NCBI GenBank assembly: GCA_027577595.1
Contig: JANBRJ010000054.1
Location: 46,663-110,662, forward strand
Source: Coemansia sp. RSA 487
Taxonomy: Eukaryota; Kickxellomycota; Kickxellomycetes; Kickxellales; Kickxellaceae
Direction of reading: 5' to 3'
DNA length: 64,000 nt
Every line of letters begins with the position of its first letter. Position 1 is the stretch's first letter. The notes under the pieces are model-generated. The model saw only the letters and a list, made by a program, of their open reading frames with translations. It was not told the origin of the DNA and searched no databases. The position numbers and the translations under genes were made by a program. Below, piece after piece: positions 9,439 through 19,343 of this stretch.

Positions 9439-11649
9439 CTACGTTTTGTCTAAAGAGCATAGCTCGCGAATCTTGAACGCCAATGCTTTGGCCATAAACT
9501 GCTGCTGTGCTAGCTTTCGGATCTGCCGCATGTATACGCCGACCGACAATTTGCCGTCGTTCAGGGCCTTGCCTAGTATGTAGATCGTGTCGTCAATAGC
9601 TGAAATCTCGCCTGCCAGGCTAAAAAGCTGCTCCATGGCTGGCGTTTGGCCGCGGAAAATCTGGCAAACGTCTTTGATCTGGGAAACGTCTGGAAACTCG
9701 TTCTTCTTTTCGTTCAATTCGTTCAGCTTGTTCTCGAGCACACTGATGTTTGCCGATAGCTGGCGCTGCGACTCTAGCAGTTGGTGTCTTTCTTCTGCTA
9801 TTACGCCGGCGCCAGAGTTGAGGTTTGCCGACTGATCAAGCAGCTCCTTATTTACTCGCGTGTGCTTCTCGCGTGACTTGTCGACCGCTCCAATGACTTT
9901 GTCCAGTATGGCAAGCTGGTACCCAAGTAGCCGCTTCTGCGGATCGTCCATAGGCTCATCGTCGAGTAATGAAGACTGCGGTTGATGCCGCGCTGGCGAA
10001 GCAGTGACTTTTGCTGCAATAGGGCTGGTGATCGGGACCGAGGATGCAGTTGCTGTAGTTGGAGTCACTATAGCTCCAGAATGGATTTGCGTTGGTACAG
10101 CTGTTGCCGATGAAACATTTGCTGCTCCTGCTTCTGCTTCTGCTTCTGCTCCTGCTTCTGCTCCTGCTCCTGCTCCTGCTGCTGCAGATGCAGATGCAGA
10201 TGTGGCGGCTATTGACATGGCAGCTAGCGGTGTCGGCCGAGTTGTAGATAGGGCATTTAGCGGTGTTTGCTCCTCATCTGGATCCTCAGTAAACGACAGA
10301 GCAGAGTCTGTTGTGGACCAGCGCTTAGCCTGCTCGCTCATTGTATCGCTTTCGGATGCATAGCTGCAACGACGGGGATCAGGGGCAGAAGTGCCTGAGT
10401 TTGCGTTTGCCATAGCTGATGTACCGCTTGTTGTGGCAGTGTGTATGCTTTCGGGATTACTGGCACTGGCCAACGAATTTAGGTTTGGAATCGGAGGTCT
10501 GCCAGCGACAGGGTTAAATTTATAGCTGTTTTGCTGCTGCTCCTGGGTTTGCTCTTGTTTACTGTTATCACCATGCTGTTGCTGTTGCTGTTGTTGCTGA
10601 GAAGCCTGAGATGGCCCATTAGCCAAGTCCTGATGGGCGTGCTTTGCAGAGGCTTCGCTAACGGAAAGTTTAGAAACACCGTGCTCCGCAGCAGCCACAG
10701 CGACATTTGGACTGTGTGGCAACTGTGCCTTGGTTGGCGATGGTGTGCTGTGGCTATTTGCAGATCCCGGGGCGTTGAGCGTGGCGAGGTCGTTCTCCAC
10801 CGATGAAGCCGGACGGACAAGGGCCGACGAACGGGGCATGGCGGTGTTTGGCCTTGGGGAGCTGGCGGTTGTAGCCATGGGCACCGTTATTGGTACTGAT
10901 TGCGGCAGCGAGTTCATGGACATGGTGCCTATGGATGGCAGCGAGGACATGGAAGCAGTGCCAGCGTACGGAAGCGTAGACATGGACGCCGAGCCTAGCG
11001 ACATTTGGGGTGATGCGGTGAGCGGTTTGGCCGTCGCAGCTACTGCAGACGATGGCGTGCTGTATACGGGCGGTTCTTTCGAGAACAGCATGATGAGATT
11101 CTGGAACAGCTCGACTAGCGTCGATGTATTCGACCATCCTGTCATGTACGGGTGGTATACTCGTCCGCGCCCGTCAACGCTATTACTGACCTTGATTACC
11201 ATTCTGCGTGTGGGGGTGACAAATGTCATCGGAGGCGCCTCTGGAAACCCTCTTGGTAGCCAGAACACCACGGGGATGTTGAACGAGGAGCCGCCAAATG
11301 GCACGGGCAGTGTTCCATGGAGGCAGAGAAGCGCTTCTCTCACGCCGTTTTCAGATACGTACTGTGCGACCTTGGGCTGCAAGGCCCTGTACTGCGTCAG
11401 TGCATTCTCAACGAGCGCATCCACCTGCTTTGCATTCGCAAACTACACAAACGAATCCAAATGAGAAAAAGGAACCATTTTAAGCAAACATTATGCTAGC
11501 ATCATATTTATTTTTGGGCACTTGCTGCAGCAAACAGCTCTCTCCTCTTCAGGAGTTTGCCAAGAAATAGAAAAAACGCAGGATAGAGAATAGTAGAGGC
11601 TTACCCTGCTTTTTGTGTTCTCGTGAAGCCAGTTTATAGTTGCTTCCAT
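9439..11649 (-). CDS. VPS23: ESCRT-I subunit VPS23/TSG101, two exons
   Basis: Ubiquitin-binding subunit of ESCRT-I in multivesicular-body sorting at endosomes. I read it as join(9439..11424, 11605..11649) on the complement, 676 residues. Exon 1 encodes only MEATINWLHENTKSR. The intron (11425-11604, 180 nt) runs from GTAAGC to GCAG in phase 0. The long frame has no ATG at its 5' end (it would begin with GTG) and lacks the first UEV helix; this small exon supplies it. The UEV domain is at about 1-145 (GTLPVPFGGSSFNIPVVFWLP, PP.TFVTP, YHPYMTGW). A long Ser/Pro/Gln-rich linker includes an Ala/Glu/Gly repeat. A coiled coil at about 510-600 and a C-terminal steadiness box (DTIYILGKALNDGKLSVGVYM) finish the protein. 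Exon 1 is inferred, but sequence and phase both fit. Confidence 0.9.
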
Positions 11650-12139
11650 AGTTTCGGAATGTTTTCCAAAGACCGCCCGAATTCTTCGTCTTGCTACGAG
11701 GTATTAGTAGTATACAACAAGCGTTGGGTCGCAAGCCAAGTAGAAATAAAGATGAGAAAAATGTAGCAAGAAAAATGAAAAAATAATTGGAACAGAAGTT
11801 GGAAGAAAAGCCTGGTATGACGCAAAAAAAAAGAGAACAGGGCAGATTTTCAGGGCTGGAAATATTTGGCAGTAGGTAGTGCTCTATCCACGTGAGCGAT
11901 AGAAGGGATTACACAAGTCTATTGGTCAGGCTGTCTAGCAGCAAAAAAGCAAATTCAAAGGATGATGTAGCAGCCTTTTTTTTGCCAGTGGCAAAAAGAG
12001 CGATTTTAGCTAAAGATTGATTTCGGTTTTTTATTTTTATTTTTGACTTTTCAATTTCATATAAACAAACAAATAAACAATATGTTTAAACAGCGGCAGA
12101 GCATATTTCTGTTTCATAGTATGCAATCTAGTGGCTGGC
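11650..12139. promoter_or_regulatory. Divergent spacer between VPS23 and the CDCA7-like pseudogene
   Basis: A 490-bp AT-rich, partly purine-rich spacer that should contain the VPS23 promoter and the former promoter of the zinc-finger gene. No other gene is seen. Confidence 0.45.
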
Positions 12140-13079
12140 ATGCCTTTGTATGAGAATGAGCGCGCTCGACAGATGCGCGAAAACGCCGAGTTCCTGGCCA
12201 GTCTGTGCATCGGCAAGCCTGTGCTTGCCAAAGCCGTAGCACCAAAGAAGCGCGTTACTAAGCCACGGGATGCTGACGAGCACACGCCAACGCGCGGGTT
12301 CAACATGTGCAAGCGCTCAAAGCCGATCTCGTACCGCGAAAACGACTACTATGCGGATACGGCGTACTCGTACAGACGGAAAAAGACTAAAAAGGGCTCT
12401 GGAGTGATAAGGCTGCGCAGGGCTGACTCTGGACGCTGTATCACTGGAAACAGGGTATACGGCTCCAAGCTAGGATAGACATGTCATCAGTGCCGCCAAA
12501 AGACAGTTGAGGATGATACACTGCCCTGGCAGCACATGTAATATTATGTTTGACCACGGATGTCTGCCAATTCGCTACAGTGAGGATGCAGAGACCATGG
12601 ACCATTTGGACTGGATCTGCCCCAAGTGTCATGGCATCTGCAGCTGCTCCTTGTACATAAAGAAGTGCGGGAAGCTACCAACCGGCCAGCTATCCACGTT
12701 CATAAAGGTCAATGGCAGTGACGCTGCCAAGGCACTCATCAAGGCAGACAACATCAACTCCGACGTGCTCCGGCATGCACAGAATAGCCACAGCAAAAGA
12801 AGATCTGCGCAAAGACGCATACTAAACGGCCTCGACTAGCAGATACTGACCGACTACGAAGGCGAAAGTGAAGGCGAGGGTCATGACAGCGATTCCGAAA
12901 GACCGGCCTATTCATTGAGAACAAGGAACAAGAACGCTAGCAAGGCCGTCGCAGAGTCATTTTATGGCTCCGAGAGCAGCGGATCTGGAGATGACAGCGA
13001 CATGGATCCCGAGCCGCTCCTTGCGGACTGGAGCCATTGCCCACCAAGCATTGGCCGGATCGTTTTGATCGATGAGTAG
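12140..13079 (+). pseudogene. Decayed CDCA7 / MAO-A-repressor-R1-type 4CXXC zinc-finger gene
   Basis: The family hallmark is split over two reading frames. The first frame (12140-12478) has the N-terminal helix PLYENERARQMRENAEFLASL and PISYREN typical of fungal members. It ends at an in-frame TAG (12476) placed directly before CHQCRQKTV, which continues in that same frame. A one-base shift near 12500-12510 then moves to the frame carrying HCPGSTCN, IMFDHGCLPIRY, WICPKCHGICSCS and CGKLPTGQLSTF. This frame meets a second TAG at 12837, followed by 79 more open codons (acidic and serine-rich) up to 13079. The usual cysteine in the CNC.FC element is a tyrosine here. Two nonsense codons, one frameshift and a lost ligand indicate a pseudogene. 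Several assembly errors in one gene are a less likely alternative. Confidence 0.75.
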
Positions 13080-13188
13080 GCTGGCTTCAATATCATTTAT
13101 CTTTGACTACCTCGTCTCTATATGTTTGTTTGTTTTATCTTTTTTTTGTTCTGCCTCAGTATAAAAGAAAACCCTCCTTGCTGCACTA

Positions 13189-14910
13189 TCAAACTACTGC
13201 TATTTCGTTCTTTTCGTGCTCCACATAGCCCTGCTGGCCGCCAAGCGCTGCTGGCGTTGCAGGCTCCTCGTCTGGCATGTCATGCTCCTCGGCCTCGACC
13301 CACGCCGTGAGATCATCGCCTGACCGCTTTGGCCACCACACCAGGCGAAAGTACCATGGAGCCAGGCCAACCAGCGTAGTGATCAAGCCGAGCAAGGGCG
13401 ATAGGTAGAATGGGTACGGAGCATCGTCCTTGCCCTTTGACGGCGGAACGAACGGGAACACGGTGATATATATGCAGAAAAGAATGAAGAGGATGTTGAG
13501 AGGATGGAACGACCTGAACGAGCGCAGCGGATGGCGCGGCCTGGTGAAGCGGAGGACAATGGCGCCAGCAGCAGCAAGGCCATAGAAGAGCCAAGTGCTC
13601 CACTGCACAAAGTCAACAAGGAGGTCAAACACCTTGCCGGGCGGCGGCGCCAGCAAGTAGATCAGAGTCAGCGCATACATGATCAGCAGCGAGTTCACTG
13701 GCGTCCCGAGTCTCCTGTGGTTGCCGCAGATCCTTGTTCCATACGGGATGAATCCAACGTGGTTGGCCGAATCCAGGAGCCGTGACACGCCGTATGTCTG
13801 GGCGCAGATTGCGCCAAGCACAGAAAACCCAATCAGCACAGGCAGAGCCACGCGTCCGACCTGGTGCCCAAACACGCGATATGTGAATTCTGCAGCCAGA
13901 ATCTCCTCCGAGTTGACTGCCACGTCGATTGGAACGACAACAAAGAACGCGACGTTTGCCATTATGTAGAGGAAGCCAACAATGCCGACCGAGCCGCCAA
14001 TAGACCATGGCAGGTTGCGCTCAGGCCTGCGAAGCTCGCCAAGCGAGTACACAAGGTTTGTGAAGCCATCGTAAGCCCAGAACACCTTTGTCAGCGCAGA
14101 CGCATACGAATGGGCGTCGCTGCTGGTGCCATTGAAGCCCCGCGACCAATTGGTGTTGCGCTCGATATTCAGCCCTCCTGCTGCTGCAATGATCCCCGTA
14201 ATGACGATTATCAGAAGAACAACGATCTTGACCACCGTCAATAGATTGATCAGCCGCAGGGACCATTTTGCTGATAGGATGTTTATCAGCGTCACAAACG
14301 TGATGCAGCCGAAGCCGACTCCACGCGCCTGCCAGCCTATGCTTGTGCCGGCGCTGGAGTCGCCTCCGATGGCATACAGCCAGTACTTGCCGATAACAGG
14401 CCCGTTTGCCGCGATTGCGCCGGGCCGGATGCACACAACCATCACCCACGCAAACAGATACGAAAGCATGAGCCTTGGCCTCGGGAATGCGTGTGCAAGA
14501 AACCGCATTGTACCACCGTTTTCGCGGTACATCAGTCCCAGCTCGATAAACGCTGTGGCTCCGCCAAACGAGATCACCGCTCCGATCCCCCACAGAATGA
14601 GCGCCATCGACGGTGTTCCGACAAGGCCTAGAATCGACGCTGGCGTTGAAAATATCCCCGAGCCCACCATCAGACTTACGCCCATTGCAGTTGCTGAAAA
14701 CATCCCGATGTTCTTCTTCGACGCTGCAATCCCCTCGCTGTTATCGCCACTGTCGCTGTTGTTGCCGCTACCTGCCGCTATGTCTGCTGTTGTGGTGGGA
14801 AGCACAGCCGCTGAAGATTGTCTGTCAATGTTGGTGGCATCCCAGCTCTGGCTGACAGAGCCGACCTCAGTCTGTTTCTCATATAGCGAAGCTTTACTTA
14901 CTATGTCCAT
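13189..14910 (-). CDS. Amino-acid permease, APC superfamily, MUP1/LAT-like
   Basis: Plasma-membrane amino-acid transporter of about 573 residues with roughly twelve hydrophobic segments. The core starts near residue 65 with the APC signature around GVSLMVGSGIFSTPASIL (the substrate-binding GSGIF loop of TM1). Later segments include the LAT-like block FWAYDGFTNLVYSLGELRRPERNLP in TM6 and the following loop. Among fungal permeases it is closest in style to the methionine permease MUP1 and the SLC7 LAT group, which guides but does not prove substrate. The ATG of MDIVSKASL is preferred; further upstream the frame has only TTG. The C-terminal tail is short and acidic. No intron is needed. Confidence 0.85.
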   Translation of the reverse strand: MDIVSKASLYEKQTEVGSVSQSWDATNIDRQSSAAVLPTTTADIAAGSGNNSDSGDNSEGIAASKKNIGMFSATAMGVSLMVGSGIFSTPASILGLVGTPSMALILWGIGAVISFGGATAFIELGLMYRENGGTMRFLAHAFPRPRLMLSYLFAWVMVVCIRPGAIAANGPVIGKYWLYAIGGDSSAGTSIGWQARGVGFGCITFVTLINILSAKWSLRLINLLTVVKIVVLLIIVITGIIAAAGGLNIERNTNWSRGFNGTSSDAHSYASALTKVFWAYDGFTNLVYSLGELRRPERNLPWSIGGSVGIVGFLYIMANVAFFVVVPIDVAVNSEEILAAEFTYRVFGHQVGRVALPVLIGFSVLGAICAQTYGVSRLLDSANHVGFIPYGTRICGNHRRLGTPVNSLLIMYALTLIYLLAPPPGKVFDLLVDFVQWSTWLFYGLAAAGAIVLRFTRPRHPLRSFRSFHPLNILFILFCIYITVFPFVPPSKGKDDAPYPFYLSPLLGLITTLVGLAPWYFRLVWWPKRSGDDLTAWVEAEEHDMPDEEPATPAALGGQQGYVEHEKNEIAVV

Positions 14911-15422
14911 CAGCGGGTATCTTTCAAATATAGCAATAGGTTTTGGATGCAATAGCCAGGGTTTAAATACACAAACGATTTTTCTTGCAAGCCAGATAAA
15001 AAAAACCTGAATAAAGAGTATATATCTCGTATTTATATTACATCGTTGTTACCGAACAGCATTCTCCACAGGCAAGAGAATGGTTTCAGCGAGATCCTTG
15101 ACAAAAGGGAAATGTCGCAATAGCCATCTAAAATGGCTATATTCGACTACAGCTGCTAAACAGAAGGGGGCATGCAGATGAAAAGAAGCCAGACCCACTC
15201 TTCCTTGTCTTATATACAAGCCAGTGACATGAACTATCATCTATTGGCCCTTTATTGCGCCACCACATCCTGTGACTGTAGAGAAGAGTTCCTCGTAAAT
15301 TGAGAACAGCCTAGAAAAATTTGCACCATCTGTTACACAATTTGGCTTTCTTGTCATCCACCACCTGCCCAAAAAGGAAGGCTTAATGTTTATAGCTCAA
15401 TATTTTTTGCCAGTACGTTGGA
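14911..15422. other. Spacer between permease and transposase remnant
   Basis: AT-rich DNA holding the permease promoter at its left. The right part, from about 15250, probably contains the decayed 5' end of the Tc1-like element. No clear terminal inverted repeat could be identified by eye. Confidence 0.4.
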
Positions 15423-16110
15423 ATGATTCTAAAAGATGAAGGCATCGTTTCTAGGATAGCAAGGAAGAAGCCATTTATTACTGATAAACAGGCAAAGGAG
15501 CGACTGGAGTTTGCCAGAGACCATATCAATTGGGATATCGAACAGTGGAAGAAGCTTATATTCACTGATGAAAGTGCATTCCAGCTCAATTTTGATCAGT
15601 CAAGAACTCTTGTAAAGCGATCTAAAAACAGTGAACTTGATAGATGTAATGCGGTTGGTGCCTTCAAACCAGGTGGTCGTTCTCTTAACGTGTGGGATGG
15701 TATCTTTTACAACGAACACACCGACTTTGTTGTTTTCAGAGAAAAGTCGGTGACTAGTGAGGTATTAAAAGAAGCATATAGGTCTCAATTGGTGCCTTCT
15801 ATGAAAGACAACAAACTCAAAACACTTGTAGAAGACAACGTTGATACACACATCAAACTCTTCCTGGGAGTATCGTCAGTTTCAACATATTAAAAAAACA
15901 TGGCCAGTGCATTCTCCTGACCTCAATCCGATTGAAAATTTGTGGGGAATGTTGAAGCACATATTTGCCAAGCAATTAGCAAGATACTCAATACAAAATG
16001 ACAAGGAAACACTTTGCAAACTCTGGAATAACATCGAAATAAAGTATATCAACAAACTAATCAAAGGCATGCCTAAGCGCATAAAGATGGTCATCGACAA
16101 GAAAGACTAA
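15423..16110 (+). mobile_element. Broken Tc1/mariner-type transposase
   Basis: A frame beginning near ILKDEGIVSRIARKKPFITD reads through the Tc1 catalytic block, with the first DDE aspartate in LIFTDESAFQLN and the second at EDNVDTH. It then runs into a stop at 15891-15893. The homologous C-terminal part (WPVHSPDLNPIENLWGMLKHIF, carrying the third catalytic residue) continues in another frame to 16110, so a frameshift lies near 15850-15870. The N-terminal DNA-binding domain is missing or too decayed to read. It is a dead copy and lies directly upstream of the Fanzor gene. Confidence 0.85.
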
Positions 16111-16950
16111 ACAGAAAAAATTGGCTAACCACTGTACTATCGCCCATATGCATGCCCACCAGTTTTTCTAGCCAGCACACTATCACCACCAGATACTAGC
16201 TCAGTAACTGTGTTCTGTAGAGGTTGCTTTCTTTATCGCGCCTTTTAACAAATAAAGTTGTGGTGTTTGTGGTTATACTGCGTAGACGCTGCCAGTGTAA
16301 CTCTTGCATGAAGTGTTCTGTAGATTATGTTTAATAGCTTACAAAATAAACAGCAATATAGAAATATCAAATAAACAAAACAATTGTAGAAGACGAGAAC
16401 ATATAAAAGATGCTGGTGACAACAAAACCAGATAGCAAGCAAACATCGGTTAACAGGAAGAGAAGGAAGCATTGGTGTCGGAAGAGAGAAAATAAGATGA
16501 GTACAACAAAGGAGAGAAAACGAACAGTGCTGGTAACAGTTAAAAGCGAGAAAGAGAAAGAAGTGTTGAAAAGGAAAGTGTTTATTGAGGGCATTTGTGC
16601 CCCGCCATGCTGTATCCACTTCTCCCCTGATGTGTGTGCCGCGAAAAGCAAAATACAATCAGAGAGAAAAAGAAATATATTTACAAAAAATAATCGAGAA
16701 ATAAAAAAAAGGATGGAAGAGCTCGCCTTCCAATCACAAGAAAAAAGCAATCACAAATGATTCTGTCAACACCCTAGCGGATGGCGGCAAAGAAAAAAGT
16801 TTCCCCCTACGAAATAGCTACAAAGAGTAGAGAAAAGTTATTTTTTTTTTCGCGTTTTTCTTTTTCCTTGCATTGCGGTTACTTTTTTCTTATTTATTAA
16901 ACCTACAAAAGCTCAACCTCGTCTTTTCCTTTTTTTCGCGCACATCTCCG
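16111..16950. other. Spacer between transposase remnant and Fanzor gene
   Basis: A-rich then T-rich DNA. The last 150 bp have T tracts typical of promoters in this genome and probably drive the Fanzor gene. A lysine-rich open frame (16410-16760) is low-complexity and is not called. A transposon end or target-site duplication might lie here, but I could not identify one. Confidence 0.45.
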
Positions 16951-19192
16951 ATGGTATGCAACGACGAGGTGTGTCCTCAAAGTTCCTTTGCAGGCCATCA
17001 GTTGGCGCCGCAAGTACAGACCGCCACTTCGTAAGCTGGTCAAAACAGCAAACTACAACACTCGCCATTCTTATAACTTCTCTCGCTGGATATTCGTATA
17101 CGAGCTTCGCGAGGACATTAATTTCAAGCTCGACCGCTATGTCTGTGTTCCCTTTTTCAAGGAGGTGATCTTAAAGATCAACGGCGGGAAAACTGCAGCT
17201 GTCGGCAAAACACGGAAGAAGAAACCCAAAGCAGAAACAGAAGCGAAAGCCAAAGGCGCCAAGGTCACTGAAATTGACAAACCAGACACAACAGAATTTC
17301 GAACCCTCATAGCAAAACATTGGGATACATATGCACAGGCGTCGCATATCAAGCAACAAAAGCAGCCATACATGGCTCAAGTTGCTGGGTACGAAGCCCA
17401 AAAGATACATACTGCGTTCCTCGTATCTGTCAAGAACAACCTCGGAAATCGCCTACGTGGAGCTGTCAACATGCTCTGTAGGTCTAAAACCGAAGCACTT
17501 GCCAAGCGGATCGAACTCAAGGCTGCCAGTGCATCAGCTGATACTATCCGAGATACCCTAAGAGCTGAGGTGTGGGGCCCAGCAGACAAGGCCAAGAAAT
17601 GTGTTGAGCGTGGCAAGATCATCGAAGCTGAGCTGGACGCACACATTTACGAACGGGTCAAGGAACTTCAATCGGTGCTCTACATCTATGAAAACGATGC
17701 GCCTAGCGAAAAGGGTCTCTACTATGACATCAAGTGTGACCCTATCAAGCACATCAAAACCTTCTTTCTTCTGGCTCGGTTCTTTCAGCAAAACAAGCCC
17801 CGCAGCTTCCAGTGCATGCCGCTTCGCACACAGTGGATCCCATGCCATGTCCACATTGACAAGGCTATCCTTTGTCAGTGGTTCCTTGGTGGCATCAAGA
17901 AGGGACAGAAGCTTACGAATGACCTTTGGGGTGAGGTCCTTGACATAAACTGCCGGGCGATCAAGAGCAAACAGGGTGGCAAGGTGTTTGAAGGCTCAGT
18001 TCAGACAGATGGTGTGTCGATCTCTATTTTCAAGAAGTGCAAGGCCAAGAAGAAACCCAACAACAGCACAGACCAGATCAGCGACATCAAGACACCTGAC
18101 ACTGCCAGTACTGCCACGACCAAGACGCCAAAGACTAAGAAGGGCAAGAGCAAAGATGAATTTGAGTTTGAGTACATTGAATCAATCAACCAAGACAAGC
18201 TATGTGCAATGGAAGGCAGTTGTGTGCTGATCGACCCAGGCAGGAGGGACCTTCTGTTCTGCATGCATGAGTACAGCTCCATTGGGAATCCGTGGCTATT
18301 CCGATTTACGCGCAATCACAAGGCCAAGCTGACTCGCTCTACCAAACTCCGCAGGATTCTCGAAGCAGCCAAGAAGATGTATCCTGACAATGCCATCATT
18401 GAGGCAGAGCAGCGTCTGGCTGAGGTTTCATGCACCACTGTTGATCCTGATCAGTTCAAGAGGTTCATTGAAGTCCAGGCTGAGGTATGGCCCCTTCTGA
18501 GCAAGTTCTATTCCTGCACGCAGACAAACAGCACAACGAACAAGAAACCGCTTCATCGGCAGCTGCGTCTGGCAGCCTACCTTAACAGCCAAAGGGCAGA
18601 TCATACCCTTGCCAACCTTATCCATGAACAGTTTGGTCCTGATTCTGTCCTGGTTCTTGGAAATTGGTCTGCTGGCATGTGCAAGTACCATGAGCCCATC
18701 CGGGGTGTAGGTATGCGTAGGATGCTGCGAAAGCATGGGTTCAAAGTGTACCTGTTGGACGAATTCCGCACCTCGACTTTCTGCCCTGGTTGTTGCGAAG
18801 ACAGACTTGTGCATCCTGAAGAGCTGGTTCCAAACCCAAGGCCCTACTCAAAAGAGAGTAGGCATGAGTATGTTATTTGCCATGGACTCCTAATGTGTCA
18901 AAACAAAAAATGTGTGGAGTACGTGGCAGATAACATGAAGCCTGCTAACCACCTCGGGAAAGAGCCTGCTGCTCGGTTTTGGAACAGGGATCTTGCTGCT
19001 GTGTTGAATTTCAGGCATATTCTCCATAGTCTGCGCCAAATACACAAGAGGCCTGAGCGCTTTAGGCGTGGTGCCACTCTTCCGCCAGCAAAGAAGACCA
19101 AGAAACCCACGAAGGCCGCCAAGAGGTCTGCCAGTGGTTCTACGCAGCCCAGAAAGAAGTTCTGCTCAGCGACATCGCAGCAGCAGCCTTAA
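16951..19192 (+). CDS. Fanzor (TnpB-like, RNA-guided RuvC nuclease)
   Basis: The long frame (open from 16901, stop at 19190) encodes a Fanzor protein, the eukaryotic relative of TnpB/Cas12. With the start proposed below it has 733 residues. RuvC-I is IDPGRRDLLFC (D415). At the usual RuvC-II position the sequence is VLGNWS, without the expected Glu; instead LLDEFRTSTFCPGC supplies a candidate catalytic Glu (E591). RuvC-III is FWNRDLAAVLNFR (D667). A zinc finger uses C598/C601 and C636/C641. All the expected catalytic elements are present and uninterrupted. Lys/Arg-rich stretches near residues 60-80 and in the last 50 residues look like nuclear-localisation signals. The long frame has no ATG. 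I propose ATG at 16951, a 40-nt intron (16954-16993, GTATGC to CTTTGCAG) and continuation at 16994 as MAISWRRKY. The start is uncertain; the family call is strong. Confidence 0.9.
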
Positions 19193-19210
19193 CATCAACC
19201 ATATTTTTCC

Positions 19211-19320
19211 CTGGGTGCTATAGCACTCCAACTGCCCAGAATCGTTCTGGGCAGAAAGTAATGCCAGATACAAGGCTTCAGTTGCCACACGTTAGTGGTA
19301 ATCGGAGGTCGTTGGCAGAA
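19211..19320 (+). ncRNA. Candidate Fanzor guide-RNA (omega-RNA) scaffold
   Basis: It starts 19 bases after the Fanzor stop and holds three adjacent stem-loops: GTGC(TATA)GCAC at 19215-19226; a perfect 10-bp stem CTGCCCAGAA / TTCTGGGCAG with loop TCG at 19232-19254; and TTGCCAC / GTGGTAA (one G-U pair) around loop ACGTTA at 19282-19301. TGCCA at 19262 and TGGCA at 19313 could close the last hairpin into a larger arm. Fanzor and TnpB guide RNAs are encoded at and just beyond the 3' end of the protein gene, so position and structure fit. The alternative is simple 3'-end structure between the convergent Fanzor and CDT2 genes. No transcription evidence is available here. Confidence 0.4.
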
Positions 19321-19343
19321 TGGCGACATTATACAAGGCAGCG

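Noticed and set aside
12452-12475. A 24-nt GT-AG segment that could splice out the first TAG of the CDCA7-like gene
   Set aside because: Far too short for a fungal intron, and the segment itself encodes the family's conserved residues before CHQC.
12140-13079. TAG reassigned as a sense codon
   Set aside because: Other clearly intact genes in the window (for example casein kinase 1, YTM1 and BNA4) end naturally at TAG, so the code is standard.
16410-16760. Lys/Arg-rich 116-codon frame upstream of Fanzor
   Set aside because: Low-complexity A-rich DNA, no domain; it cannot be joined in frame to the Fanzor by a convincing splice.
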